Shown here: piece by piece, positions 16,207 to 25,262 of the stretch
How the letters are laid out: the number at the start of each line of letters is the position of its first letter
Position numbering within the stretch: the first letter of the stretch is position 1
From: Bifidobacterium platyrrhinorum
GTDB lineage: Bacteria > Actinomycetota > Actinomycetes > Actinomycetales > Bifidobacteriaceae
Assembly: GCF_010667645.1 (NCBI RefSeq)
Contig: NZ_WHZV01000002.1
Coordinates: 226,087 to 290,086, forward strand
Length of the DNA: 64,000 bases
Direction: 5' to 3'
The notes under the pieces: generated by a model
Database searches by the model: none
Told to the model about the DNA's origin: nothing
Seen by the model: the letters and a program-made list of their open reading frames with translations, nothing else
Translations under genes and position numbers: made by a program

Positions 16207-17256
16207 ATGAGTGAAATCGACGAGACGATCCTCGACTCCAACGCCATCAGCTCCACCGACAAGGCGGGCCGGCCCATCCCGGTGACCATCCCCATCGCGC
16301 TCGCCCCCGGCGTCACCGTCGTCTACACGACGCGCCTCGGCGGCCTGTCCACCGGCGACTTCGGCAACTGCAACCTCGGCGGCAAATCCGGCGACGACCC
16401 GGAGGCCGTGCTGTCGAACCGCATCGCGCTCGCCGAAGCGGTCGGCGCGCGCCTCTCGCTCGTCTCGCAGGTCCACTCCGGCATCGCCGTCGACGTGGAC
16501 GAGGCGTTCACCGTGAACACGCCGTTCGGTTTCGACGTCTCCGGCACGCGCACCGGCGCGGCCGCCGCCGAGGCTCCCGGCGAGGCGACGGAACCGTCCG
16601 CCGCGGCCGGAAACGTCGCGGCCGCCGACTCCGGCGTCCACGTGATGGAGGCCGACGGCCAGGTCACCGCGCAGACCGGCGTCGCCCTGGGCATGTTCGC
16701 CGCCGACTGCCTGCCCGTGCTGTTCGCCGACCCGGTCACCGGCGTGATCGGCGCCGCGCATTGCGGCCGCCGCGGCCTGGAGCGCGGCGTGATCCAGGCG
16801 ACCGTCGACCTGATGGCCGCCAAGGGCGCCAGCCCCGAGAACATCGTCGCCACGCTCGGCCCCTGCATCTGCGGCGAATGCTACGAGGTGGGCGACGAGA
16901 TCGCCGACACGTTCGTCAAGCGCTTCCCGCTCACCAAGACCGCGACGCGCTTCGGCGGCGCCGGCATCGACATCGCCGAGGCCGCGCGCATCGACCTCGC
17001 GTTCGCCGGCGTGCACCGCATCGTCGACTCGATGCCGCGCGTCCACGCCGCCACCGAATACCTGGAGGAGGACGCCGAACTCGCCGAACTGTGCCGCACT
17101 GACGGCGAGGGCCCGGCCGAGCTGAGCGAGCGCATCGCGGGCATCCGCCACAGCATGTGCACGCTCGAGAACCCGCTATGGTACTCGCACCGCCGCGCCG
17201 CGAAGGCCGGCAAGCGCCACGAGGGCCGTCTCCTCGCCCTCATCGTGCGCCACTGA
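16207..17256 (+). CDS. YfiH/YlmD family (laccase-domain, purine nucleoside phosphorylase-type) protein
   Basis: A 349-residue cytosolic protein with the three metal/catalytic residues of the family: His90 (SQVHSG), Cys168 (ADCLPVLF) and His185 (AAHCGRRG), plus GPCICGECYEVG. Members of this family were named polyphenol oxidases, but characterised ones cleave adenosine and other purine nucleosides with phosphate. Residues ~112-147 are an Ala-rich insert not typical of the core. The ATG follows AAGGAGAC. It lies 95 bases after the U32 gene and may be cotranscribed with it. In many Gram-positives the homologue stands near division genes; here a DivIVA-like gene is 1.9 kb downstream. Confidence 0.85.
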   Translation: MSEIDETILDSNAISSTDKAGRPIPVTIPIALAPGVTVVYTTRLGGLSTGDFGNCNLGGKSGDDPEAVLSNRIALAEAVGARLSLVSQVHSGIAVDVDEAFTVNTPFGFDVSGTRTGAAAAEAPGEATEPSAAAGNVAAADSGVHVMEADGQVTAQTGVALGMFAADCLPVLFADPVTGVIGAAHCGRRGLERGVIQATVDLMAAKGASPENIVATLGPCICGECYEVGDEIADTFVKRFPLTKTATRFGGAGIDIAEAARIDLAFAGVHRIVDSMPRVHAATEYLEEDAELAELCRTDGEGPAELSERIAGIRHSMCTLENPLWYSHRRAAKAGKRHEGRLLALIVRH

Positions 17257-17370
17257 GCGCGCCGGTTTTCCGTATTTTCCGTGCAGATGGGGTGTGGCGT
17301 CGGTCACACCCTCCGCACGTGCGTTTACGGTAGAGGCGTGTTGACCGAAGAGAGACCAGAGAGTGCCGAT

Positions 17371-18213
17371 ATGACCGCTTCCACGCCCGAACCGCATACC
17401 CCCCAGACCGCGCAGGCCGCACCCGTCGTGGCGGTGGTGCTCGCCGCGGGATTCGGCACCCGTTTCGACCCGGACAACCCCAAGCAGCTCGTCTCCGTGG
17501 GCGGCAAGCCCATCGTGTGCTGGAGCATCGAGGCGTTCGAACGCTGCGCGCGCGTCACCGACATCGTCGTGGTCGTCAACCCGAAGGTGCGCGCCACGGT
17601 CGAGGAGCTCATCGGCGAGAACGGCTACGGCAAGGTGCGCGTCGTCATCGACGGCGGCGCCGAGCGCGTCGACAGCACGGCCGCCGCGCTCGACATGCTC
17701 GCCTCCGCCGGCATCCCCGACGAGGCGAAGATCCTCATCCACGACGCGGTGCGCCCGTTCGTCGCGCAGGAGGCCATCGACGGCTCGATCGCCGCGCTCG
17801 ACGAATTCCGCGCCGCGACCGTCGCGTTCGCGTCCACCGACACCGTCCTGCTCACCCGCGACCTGGGCGACCGCAAGGTCGTGGCGAGCGTGCCCGACCG
17901 CCCGGACACCTACCGCGCGCAGACCCCGCAGTCGTTCCGTTTCGCGACCATCCGCCGCGCCTACGAGCTGGCCGCCGCCGACCCCGACTTCCACCCGACC
18001 GACGACACGCGCGTCGTGGTCGACTACATGCCTGGCGAGCCGGTCGCGATCGTCTCCGGTTCCGAGACGAACCTCAAGATCACCACGATGGCGGACATCC
18101 CCGTCGCCGAGCGCATCGCCGCCGACCTCACGCACCACATGACGCGCGAGGAGGCGAAGGCGCGCATGCACGCGATGTTCGCCGGGGCCGCCGCCCAGAT
18201 GCACCGCCGCTGA
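17371..18213 (+). CDS. ispD: 2-C-methyl-D-erythritol 4-phosphate cytidylyltransferase
   Basis: A 280-residue enzyme. IspD transfers CMP to MEP in the non-mevalonate isoprenoid pathway. The nucleotide-binding N-terminus AVVLAAGFGTRFDPDNPKQLVSVGGKPI is clear, followed by DGGAERVDST, ILIHDAVRPFV and TPQSFRF, then DDTRVVVDY and ETNLKITT. The C-terminus carries a ~35-residue extension. The ATG has a weak GAGAG site; an in-frame GTG at 17338 lies 6 bases after a TACGGT -10 box and could be a leaderless start giving 11 more residues. TarI-type ribitol-5-phosphate cytidylyltransferase is the main alternative, but no teichoic acid genes are near. Confidence 0.85.
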   Translation: MTASTPEPHTPQTAQAAPVVAVVLAAGFGTRFDPDNPKQLVSVGGKPIVCWSIEAFERCARVTDIVVVVNPKVRATVEELIGENGYGKVRVVIDGGAERVDSTAAALDMLASAGIPDEAKILIHDAVRPFVAQEAIDGSIAALDEFRAATVAFASTDTVLLTRDLGDRKVVASVPDRPDTYRAQTPQSFRFATIRRAYELAAADPDFHPTDDTRVVVDYMPGEPVAIVSGSETNLKITTMADIPVAERIAADLTHHMTREEAKARMHAMFAGAAAQMHRR

Positions 18214-18259
18214 GCGCGGACGGTGCGGGTGGGACGTCCCGCGGCCGGCTCCCGGCGGG

Positions 18260-18265
18260 TACACT
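18260..18265 (+). promoter_or_regulatory. -10 box TACACT, leaderless start of the pcp-like gene
   Basis: TACACT is followed by 7 bases (GGGTGCC) and then the ATG at 18273. No ribosome binding site precedes the start, so the transcript probably begins at the A of ATG. Confidence 0.6.
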
Positions 18266-18272
18266 GGGTGCC

Positions 18273-18929
18273 ATGCAACAGCTCAGTGTCGTGATCTCCG
18301 GCTTCGACCATTACGAGGACGTCCGCGTCAACCCCTCCTCCGAAGTGCCGCGCATCCTCGCCGAACAGGGCGTGGACGGGCTCGACGACGTGGACCTGAC
18401 CATCCACGCGGTGAGCCTGCCCGTCAGCTTCGCGAAGGCGTGGCCCACGCTGCTCGGCACCATCGAGGAGACGCGGCCGAACATCGTCATCGCCACCGGA
18501 CTCAAGCATGCGGCGCGCGGCGTGATGCTGGAACGCTGCGCCACGAACCTCATGGACGCCGCCAAACCGGACGTCGACAACGTGACGCCGCGGCGCGCGC
18601 CCATCGACCCGGACGGACCGGGCGCGTACTGGACGCGCCTGCCGCTGCGCGCGATCCTCGCCGATTTCTCCCGCGACGCGATCCCCGCCACCCTGAGCTC
18701 CGACGCGGGCACGTTCGTGTGCAACTCGCTGTTCTACAACCTGCTCAACTGGGCGCACGGCCAGGAGAAGGTGCTCGCCGGGTTCGTGAGCCTGCCGCTC
18801 ATCAACGAGTCCCCCCATCCGCAGCACGGGCTGCCTCTGCGCCAGCTGGTCGCCGCCGGCGGCGACGTGGTGCGCGAGGCCGTGCGCTACTACCGCCGGC
18901 CCAGCTCCGAGGACATCCTCATCGCCTGA
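18273..18929 (+). CDS. Pyroglutamyl-peptidase I homologue lacking the catalytic His
   Basis: A 218-residue C15-family protein aligned over its full length: ISGFDHYEDVRVNPSSEVP, ERCATN with Glu87, GPGAYWTRLPLRAI, and DAGTFVCNSLFYNLL with Cys150. Known pyroglutamyl peptidases remove N-terminal pyroglutamate with a Glu-Cys-His triad. The His normally sits in a GFIH(I/V)P motif, but here that block reads AGFVSLP, so position 173 is Ser. The usual Gly-rich GQAGGR loop is also changed (GLKHAAR). It may be inactive, or use another His such as those in SPHPQHG. Leaderless-type start. Confidence 0.85.
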   Translation: MQQLSVVISGFDHYEDVRVNPSSEVPRILAEQGVDGLDDVDLTIHAVSLPVSFAKAWPTLLGTIEETRPNIVIATGLKHAARGVMLERCATNLMDAAKPDVDNVTPRRAPIDPDGPGAYWTRLPLRAILADFSRDAIPATLSSDAGTFVCNSLFYNLLNWAHGQEKVLAGFVSLPLINESPHPQHGLPLRQLVAAGGDVVREAVRYYRRPSSEDILIA

Positions 18930-19112
18930 GGGCCTTCGCGCGCGGCGCGCATGACGGGGCGTGACACGCGGTCGAACAAAAGTGGGTAATGCTGTGTGCA
19001 TTCCCCGGGCATTCAGCCTGTTTCCAGCCATGATGGGCTACGATTTTGCACGAATGCGCCCGCATGGGCAACAAGGGTAGAGCGATGTGATGCAGCCGAA
19101 AGGATCAAGAGC

Positions 19113-20519
19113 ATGGATCAGTTCCCGATCGTGTTGAGGGGTTACGACAAGGACAAGGTGGACGAGGCCTTCGCCGCCGCGCAGGAAAGCGTGCACCAGG
19201 CGCAGCAGACCCTCGCCGGCATGCGCGAGCAGATCGCCGCGAACGACGACCGCATCCTGCAGCTGCAGGCCCAGCTCGAGGAGGAGAAGAAGCGCAAGCC
19301 CGCCAACAACAGCTTCGCCTCCCTCGGCGCCAACGCCCAGCAGATGCTCGCCTCCGCCGAACAGACCAGCTCCGAGCTGCTCGAGCGCGCCAAGGCGGAC
19401 GCCTCCACCACGCGCAAGGCCGCCCAGGCCCAGGCCCAGACGCTCATCAACAACGCCAAGCTCGACGCCCAGCACATCGTCGACGACGCCAACCAGAAGG
19501 CGGCCTCCATCCTCGAACGCGCCAACAGCGAGGCCGAGACCATCACCACCACGGCCAAGAACGACGCCGCCCAGCTGCGCGCCGAGACCGCGAAGAACGT
19601 CACCGAGCAGCGCCAGACCGTCGAACTCGAGCTGAGCAACTCCCGCGAGGAGCACGACAAGAAGCTCGCCTCCGAGCGCGCCTCCCAGGAACGCGAGCTG
19701 TCCGACCTCAAGGCCACCGCCACCGCGCAGATCGCTGCCCAGCGCAAGAGCACCAACGAGGAGCTCTCCCGTCTCAAGTCCGAGGCCAACGACCAGATCG
19801 AGGCCGCGCTCGCCGAGGCGAACAAGAAGCTCGCCGACGTGCGCGAGCAGGTCTCCAAGATGATGACCGACGCCCAGCGCAAGGCCGGCGAGATCACCGA
19901 CGAGGCCAAGTCGAAAGCCCAGGAGATCACCGACGACGCCGAGGTGAACCGCACCAAGACGATGAGCCAGGTCAACGCCGAGGTCGAGCAGATCCGCACC
20001 GACATCGCCGCCCAGCAGGAGGAGGCCACCAAGAAGGTCAGCGAGCTGCTCGACAACCTCGAGGAGCGCCGCACCGCCGCCAAGAAGGAGGCCGACGAGC
20101 TGGTCGGCCAGGCCAAGACCGTGCGCGAGGAGGCCGACACCTACGCGGCCGGCAAGCGTTCCGAGGCGGACGCCCAGGCCGCCGCGATCCTCAAGAAGGC
20201 GGGCGAGGACGCCGAGGCGCAGATCGAGGAGCGCCGCGCGGCCGCCCAGACCGAGCTCGACGGTCTCAAGAGCCACATCGCCGAGCTGCAGCAGCGCGAG
20301 GCGCAGATCACGCAGCGCGTCACCGAGCTGCGTTCCATGTTCGCCAACGCGTTCTCCGGATTCCTGTCCGGCGAGGGCACCGGCGCGCCCAGCGTCCCGG
20401 TGAAGAACGCGGTCCCCGGCGAGCAGGCCGAGGACTCCGGCGAGGGCGGGGACGCCGAGGCGCCGCAGCAGCAGCCGGCCGAGTCCGGCGAGGGCGGGCA
20501 GCCGGCCGACCAGCAGTGA
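19113..20519 (+). CDS. DivIVA-like coiled-coil cell division/growth protein
   Basis: A 468-residue protein. The N-terminus FPIVLRGYDKDKVDEAF resembles the DivIVA membrane-binding segment. Residues ~20-410 form a long Ala/Glu/Lys/Gln-rich coiled coil with repeated 11-mer-like patterns (AKNDAAQLRAETAKN, AEVEQIRTDIAAQ). A short segment RSMFANAFSGFL and an acidic, Pro/Glu/Gln-rich tail follow. DivIVA/Wag31-type proteins gather at curved membrane and organise polar growth or division in Actinomycetota. The ATG was chosen because AAAGGATCAAGAG precedes it; the longer frame contains no domain. It is monocistronic, ending in a strong terminator. Confidence 0.8.
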   Translation: MDQFPIVLRGYDKDKVDEAFAAAQESVHQAQQTLAGMREQIAANDDRILQLQAQLEEEKKRKPANNSFASLGANAQQMLASAEQTSSELLERAKADASTTRKAAQAQAQTLINNAKLDAQHIVDDANQKAASILERANSEAETITTTAKNDAAQLRAETAKNVTEQRQTVELELSNSREEHDKKLASERASQERELSDLKATATAQIAAQRKSTNEELSRLKSEANDQIEAALAEANKKLADVREQVSKMMTDAQRKAGEITDEAKSKAQEITDDAEVNRTKTMSQVNAEVEQIRTDIAAQQEEATKKVSELLDNLEERRTAAKKEADELVGQAKTVREEADTYAAGKRSEADAQAAAILKKAGEDAEAQIEERRAAAQTELDGLKSHIAELQQREAQITQRVTELRSMFANAFSGFLSGEGTGAPSVPVKNAVPGEQAEDSGEGGDAEAPQQQPAESGEGGQPADQQ

Positions 20520-20574
20520 GCCGGTCGTGACCGGTCGTCGATAAGACGGCGGCCGGGAGGCCGATAGGCATCAC

Positions 20575-20622
20575 ACGGGCGGTCCCGCGCATGGTCAGGA
20601 ATGCGCGGGGCCGCCCGTTTTC
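20575..20622 (+). terminator. Intrinsic terminator after the DivIVA-like gene
   Basis: ACGGGCGGTCCCGCGCAT (20575-20592) pairs with ATGCGCGGGGCCGCCCGT (20601-20618), with one mismatch, and is followed by TTTT. Confidence 0.85.
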
Positions 20623-20695
20623 GCATGCCCGTCGCGGCGAGTAAGCTTATGGCGGTTATCAACCCACAAGGTCGAACACAAAGGAGATATCAGAC

Positions 20696-22045
20696 ATGAC
20701 CACTCTGCAGCCGCTGAACGGCGACGCGCTGAACGCCCTGCGCGAGGAGTTCGACGCGGACGGCACCAACCGCATGGCGATGAACGCGGTGACCGCCGCC
20801 GGAATCGACACCGTCGCCAAGAACTACGACCGCGCCCGTCTGCTGCAGCGCCGCTTCTCCACTGTCGTGGACAACGGCGAGGCCACCCACCAGGACCGTT
20901 CCGGCCGTTGCTGGCTGTTCAGCTCGCTGAACGTGGCGCGCTTCGTGGCCAAGAAGAACCTGAACCTCAAGGAGTTCGAGTTCTCGCAGAACTACGCCAT
21001 GTACTACGACAAGCTCGAGCGCGTCAACTACTTCCTGCAGGACGTGGCCACCCTCGTGCGCGCCGGCGAGCCCGCCGACTCCCGTCTCGTCCAGCACCTG
21101 CTCGCCGACGTGATGGGCGACGGCGGCCAGTGGACCATGGCGATGAACGTGTACAAGAAGTACGGCGCCGTGCCGAAGGACCTTTACCCGGAGACCGCCT
21201 CCTCGAAGAACACGGGCGCGATGAACACGCAGCTGCGCCACATGCTGCACACCGCCGTTGCGCGCATGTTCGCCGCGAACGCCGCCGGCGAGGACGCTCG
21301 CATCGACGAGGTCATCACCGAGGCGCGCGCCGCCGGCCACCGCATCCTCACCATCCACCTGGGCGAGCCGCCGGTCTCCTTCGACTGGGAGTGGACCGAC
21401 AAGGACGGCGAGTTCCACCGCGACGGCGAGATCATGCCGCAGGAGTTCTGGAAGAAGTACGTGGGCTCCGCCGATCTGGAAAGCTACGTCTGCCTCGTCG
21501 ACGATCCGCGCAAGGAGCACCCGAAGGGCAAGAAGATCGCCATCGAGCACCTGGGCAACGTGGCCGGCGGCGACGCCACCGAGTACCTCAACGTGCCGAA
21601 CCGGTTCATGAAGGACTGCGTGAAGAAGATCCTCGTCGAGCAGGGCATCCCGGTGTGGTTCGGCGCCGACTGCCACCCGTTCATGGACCGCGAGTCCGGC
21701 GCGTGGGCGACCGACCTGTTCGAGTACGGTTCGATCTACGACTTCGACTTCGACCTCGACAAGGAGGAGCGCGTGCGCTTCGCCGACTCCGCGATGAACC
21801 ACGCGATGGCCTTCGCCGGCGTGGACGTCGCCGAGGACGGCTCCACCCGCCGTTGGCGCGTCGAGAACTCCTGGGGCGCGAAGATCGCCGACAAGGGCTA
21901 CTTCACGATGAGCGACGACTGGTTCACCGAGTACGTCTACGAGGTCGCCGTCCCCAAGGCGCTCCTGCCCGAGGAGTACCTCAAGGCCCTCGAAGAGCCC
22001 GCCATCTCCCTGCCTGCGTGGGATCCGATGGGAGCTCTCGCCTGA
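20696..22045 (+). CDS. pepC: Aminopeptidase C (bleomycin hydrolase family, C1B)
   Basis: A 449-residue cytosolic cysteine aminopeptidase that trims peptides taken up or released by protein turnover. The papain-type triad is visible: Cys72 (DRSGRCWLFSSLN), His369 (SAMNHAMAF) and Asn391 (VENSWGAKI). Other family blocks are QNYAMYYDKLERVNYFL, GGQWTMAMN and PVWFGADCHPFMD. Length matches PepC. A clear AAGGAGAT site precedes the ATG. The stop codon lies in the loop of a 13-bp hairpin at 22030-22059. It is monocistronic. Confidence 0.95.
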   Translation: MTTLQPLNGDALNALREEFDADGTNRMAMNAVTAAGIDTVAKNYDRARLLQRRFSTVVDNGEATHQDRSGRCWLFSSLNVARFVAKKNLNLKEFEFSQNYAMYYDKLERVNYFLQDVATLVRAGEPADSRLVQHLLADVMGDGGQWTMAMNVYKKYGAVPKDLYPETASSKNTGAMNTQLRHMLHTAVARMFAANAAGEDARIDEVITEARAAGHRILTIHLGEPPVSFDWEWTDKDGEFHRDGEIMPQEFWKKYVGSADLESYVCLVDDPRKEHPKGKKIAIEHLGNVAGGDATEYLNVPNRFMKDCVKKILVEQGIPVWFGADCHPFMDRESGAWATDLFEYGSIYDFDFDLDKEERVRFADSAMNHAMAFAGVDVAEDGSTRRWRVENSWGAKIADKGYFTMSDDWFTEYVYEVAVPKALLPEEYLKALEEPAISLPAWDPMGALA

Positions 22046-22059
22046 AGGCGAGAGCTCCC
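22030..22059 (+). terminator. Hairpin with the pepC stop codon in its loop
   Basis: GGGAGCTCTCGCC (22030-22042) pairs perfectly with GGCGAGAGCTCCC (22047-22059). The loop TGAA contains the stop codon TGA. No T-tract follows, so it may stabilise the mRNA end or act with the repeat element just after it rather than terminate alone. Confidence 0.6.
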
Positions 22060-22070
22060 GAGCCGACATG

Positions 22071-22240
22071 CCGTATAGCGGACAGCCCGGTGGGCTGTCC
22101 GTAGGCATGGCCCGCAGTCGTGAGGCTGCGGGGCACGGCGAGGGCAGGTCTGGGTCTCGCCGCAGGCGAGTCCGTAATTGCAGGGCTCGGAGAGCTTTGG
22201 CATGAAAGGCGAGTGCGCCGAGCGACGGACGATAGCCCGG
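22071..22240 (+). repeat. GGT-loop hairpin repeat element, copy a
   Basis: The hairpin GGACAGCCC-GGT-GGGCTGTCC (22080-22100) is followed by GTAGGC, then GTCGTGAGGCTG. A second hairpin TCTCGCC-GCA-GGCGAG follows near 22156-22173, with TCCGTAATTGCAGGGC after it. The same order of hairpin, TCCGTA, GTGAGGC, second hairpin and TCCGTAATYGCAGGGC recurs at 62042-62145. The element lies directly behind pepC. The rest of 22241-22545 holds one more hairpin (22283-22312) and a CT-rich stretch before the next gene. Confidence 0.7.
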
Positions 22241-22282
22241 CGCGAGGAAGAACCCTGATACGCGAAGAGCTCCCGACCATTC

Positions 22283-22312
22283 CGGCCGGCCGTTCCAGGA
22301 AACGGCCGGCCG
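22283..22312. repeat. Hairpin upstream of the surface-protein gene
   Basis: The stem CGGCCGGCCGTT with its complement, and the flanking bases CCATTC, are nearly identical to the terminator at 25263-25297 at the other end of the next gene. It probably ends transcription from the pepC side. It lacks a T-run. Confidence 0.55.
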
Positions 22313-22545
22313 TTGTCATATCCGCCTCGGCTTCCGGTGAATCCGGTTCCCCGCGAACCCGGCTTCCGCCGCAACGCCACCTCGTTCCTCCTTCCATCCA
22401 CCGCCAATCCCTCCCTCCCGCGTTTCCCCTTCACCCGCTACACGCCGTCCGTTTCCCCCTACGTCTCCTGTTGTTCCCCGGCGCGTGGGAACATGGGCAC
22501 GATTCCATGCAGTTTTCCGCATGTCGAGAGGAAGGGTCCCATATC

Positions 22546-25233
22546 ATGCGACATGGCTTGTGCAAGGCCGTGATTGCCGCGCTCGCGTCAATCACGATGA
22601 TCGCCACCGGCGCCGCGACCGCGTCCGCCGCGCAGGCTCCCGGCGTCACCGTCCCGCAGCAGGGCGGCTACAGCGCCACGAAGATCTCCCACCCGGATGC
22701 CGCGTTGGGCGCCGACGACGGCATCCTCAACGTGGACGCGAACGGCAATCCCACCGCCGGCGAGGGCACCAACGACCGCGGCCAGAGCTACTCCTGGTCC
22801 GCCGTGGGCTACGGCGACTGGATGTACGTCGGCACCTGCTACTCCGCGATGGGCAGCACGCTCAAGATCATGGCCTCCCAGCTGCGCACCGACTACGCCA
22901 CGCTGAAGGCCGGCATCGACGCCCTGTTCAACGGCAACCTGTTCCTGGACAGCGGCGAGAACCATAGCCTGCTGCTCAAGATCAACACCCGCACCGGCGA
23001 AGTGCGCATCGTGCAGGGCCCGATCCGCAACGTGAACGGCGTGAGCGTGTCCGGCTACCGCTCCGCCATCGAATTCCACGACAAGCTCTACTTCGCGGCC
23101 TCCGCGCAGCCGACCCCGTACCTGGTCGAGGTCGACCCGGCCACCGACGCGGTCAAGACCGTGTACACCAGCGGCAAGGTCGCCGACCGCACCATGTCGG
23201 TGGGCATCCGCGGCCTGGCGGTCGTCGGCGACCAGCTGGTCGCCAGCATGATCGGCCAGTACGGCGACAACGAGAGCGGCGCCTACATCGTGGCCTCCTC
23301 GGATCCGTCCGCCGGCCAGGATTCGTTCCGCATCGTCGGCACGCAGCAGGATCTGCTCGACTACCCGGCCTACCACTACACCGATGAGATCTTCGGCGGC
23401 GCCATCTGGGATATGGTCGGCTTCGACGGCCGCATGTACGTGACCGTGGTCACCGGCAAGAACGGCGGCAAGCGTTCCTTCGCGCTGTTCCGCGCGACCC
23501 CCAAGGCGACCGGCCGCTGGGACTACAAGCTGCTCGTCGGCGACAAGGCGCAGGGCGCCGCATACGACTTCGGCTTCGGCGCGGACCGTTCCGGCGCGGC
23601 CAACCTCGTGGTCTACAAGGACCATCTGTACATCGGCGGCTACAACGATCCGATGGTGGCCCTGCCGGACGCCATGCAGTTCAAGTTCGAGAACCTCTAC
23701 AAGGACCTCAACAGCCCGGTGAACCTGTGGCGCATGGACGCCGACGAGCGTTTCCAGATGGTCGCGGGCGAGGCGAACGACGCGTTCCCCGAAGGCCCGA
23801 TCGGCACCATCGACGGCGCGACGATGAGGGCCGGCCTGGGAAGCGACGACGAGGCGAGCCGCTTCCTCAACCAGTACGTGTGGCGCATGCAGTCCTATGA
23901 CGGCAAGCTGTACGCCGGCACCTTCGACATCAGCGACCTCGCCTACCCGGCGACGCAGTTCGCGAACGGCGACATCCTGCACCGCACGCCCGAGGAGTGG
24001 CAGAAGCAGATCGACTACGTCAAGGCGTTCATCGAGGCGCTGCGCAAGAGTCAGAACGACAAGAAGGACAAGAAGCAGGGGACGTCCGCCTCGTCCGACG
24101 GCCAGTCCGCCGGCCAGCAGTCCGATGGCCAGTCCGCCGGCCAGCAGTCCGACGCCGCGGCGCAGTCCGACGAATCCTCCTCCGAGGCGACCGCCCCGGC
24201 GAGCGAGGACGACCTCAAGGCCGCCACGCTTTCCGCCGACGGCGACGCGCAGGCCGTGCAGTCCGACGTCGAACGGATGCAGACGCTGCTCGGCGACATG
24301 CAGGGCGACCTGACCGCCGCCCCCGCCACGGCCTCCGCCGACGGCGTGACCACGTACTCCGCCGACGCCGCCCCGTCGGCGCAGGACCGCGAACGCTTCT
24401 ACAACCAGCTGACCCAGCTGCGCGACCTGCTCGAGAAGAACCGCGCCAACCTGCCGGACTCCCTCGTCAAGTCCTTCGACGAGTGGCTCACGCAGGCGAA
24501 CGTGGAGAACTTCGGCTACTTCGTGGGCACCATGAAGTACCTGAGCTCCGCCACCAAGGAGAAGCGCGGCTTCGACCTGGTGACCAGCGCCGACGGCGTG
24601 CACTTCAGCACCGTCACCCGCAACGGCCTTGGCGACAACAACAACCACGGCCTGCGTGTGTTCGCGGTCACCGACACCGGTCTGAACATCGGCACCGCCA
24701 ACCCGTACCACGGCACGCAGATCTGGAAGATCGACGACGGTTCCGGCGACGACGCGAACGCGCAGTTGGAGCGCAACGCCTTCACGTACGACAAGTACGA
24801 CGCCGAATCCAAGGCCGCCAACCATAAGGGGCTGAACGTCGGCATTGCCTTCAACGGCGCCGGCGTCGACGAGGTGCGGTACGACGAGCACCCGCTCGCC
24901 GCCGGCACGGACTACACCGTGACGGATTCCGGCCTGACCCTGTCCAGCGACCTGCTCAACGGCAAGAAGACCGGCAGCACCGGCACGGTCACGGTGGTCT
25001 TCAGCCGTGGCGCGCGCGCCCGGTTCACGGTGACGATCAAGGACGGCACGCCCGGCGCGTCCAAGCCGTCCCAGCAGCAGTCCAAGCCCGCCGGCTCCGC
25101 GACCGCGAAGAAGCCGGCCAAGAAGACCGGCTCCACCGCGAACACCGGCGCCGCCGTGATCGGCGTCGTCGTCGCGGCCGCGGTGGCGCTGGTCGCCGGC
25201 GGCGCGGCCCTGATGCTGCGCAAGCGCGCGTGA
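22546..25233 (+). CDS. Large anchored cell-surface protein with X2-like domain
   Basis: An 895-residue secreted protein. Residues 1-30 are a signal peptide (AVIAALASITMIATGAATASAAQA). Residues ~35-490 contain repeated aromatic-rich strands such as WSAVGYGDWMYVGTCY, HDKLYFAASAQPTPYLVEVD, GFDGRMYVTVVTG and YDGKLYAGTFDISDL, suggesting a beta-propeller-like fold. Residues ~510-560 are a Gln/Ser-rich linker with repeats SDGQSAGQQ. Residues ~762-830 match the CBM X2 Ig-like pattern (AAGTDYTVTDSGLTLSS, VTVVFSRGARARFTVTI). The C-terminus is STANTG, a helix and RKRA, a sortase-like anchor without a canonical LPXTG. No catalytic motif is evident. A glycan or host-surface role is inference. Confidence 0.75.
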   Translation: MRHGLCKAVIAALASITMIATGAATASAAQAPGVTVPQQGGYSATKISHPDAALGADDGILNVDANGNPTAGEGTNDRGQSYSWSAVGYGDWMYVGTCYSAMGSTLKIMASQLRTDYATLKAGIDALFNGNLFLDSGENHSLLLKINTRTGEVRIVQGPIRNVNGVSVSGYRSAIEFHDKLYFAASAQPTPYLVEVDPATDAVKTVYTSGKVADRTMSVGIRGLAVVGDQLVASMIGQYGDNESGAYIVASSDPSAGQDSFRIVGTQQDLLDYPAYHYTDEIFGGAIWDMVGFDGRMYVTVVTGKNGGKRSFALFRATPKATGRWDYKLLVGDKAQGAAYDFGFGADRSGAANLVVYKDHLYIGGYNDPMVALPDAMQFKFENLYKDLNSPVNLWRMDADERFQMVAGEANDAFPEGPIGTIDGATMRAGLGSDDEASRFLNQYVWRMQSYDGKLYAGTFDISDLAYPATQFANGDILHRTPEEWQKQIDYVKAFIEALRKSQNDKKDKKQGTSASSDGQSAGQQSDGQSAGQQSDAAAQSDESSSEATAPASEDDLKAATLSADGDAQAVQSDVERMQTLLGDMQGDLTAAPATASADGVTTYSADAAPSAQDRERFYNQLTQLRDLLEKNRANLPDSLVKSFDEWLTQANVENFGYFVGTMKYLSSATKEKRGFDLVTSADGVHFSTVTRNGLGDNNNHGLRVFAVTDTGLNIGTANPYHGTQIWKIDDGSGDDANAQLERNAFTYDKYDAESKAANHKGLNVGIAFNGAGVDEVRYDEHPLAAGTDYTVTDSGLTLSSDLLNGKKTGSTGTVTVVFSRGARARFTVTIKDGTPGASKPSQQQSKPAGSATAKKPAKKTGSTANTGAAVIGVVVAAAVALVAGGAALMLRKRA

Positions 25234-25262
25234 TCGCGTAGACCCGGGCACCCCCCGCCATT

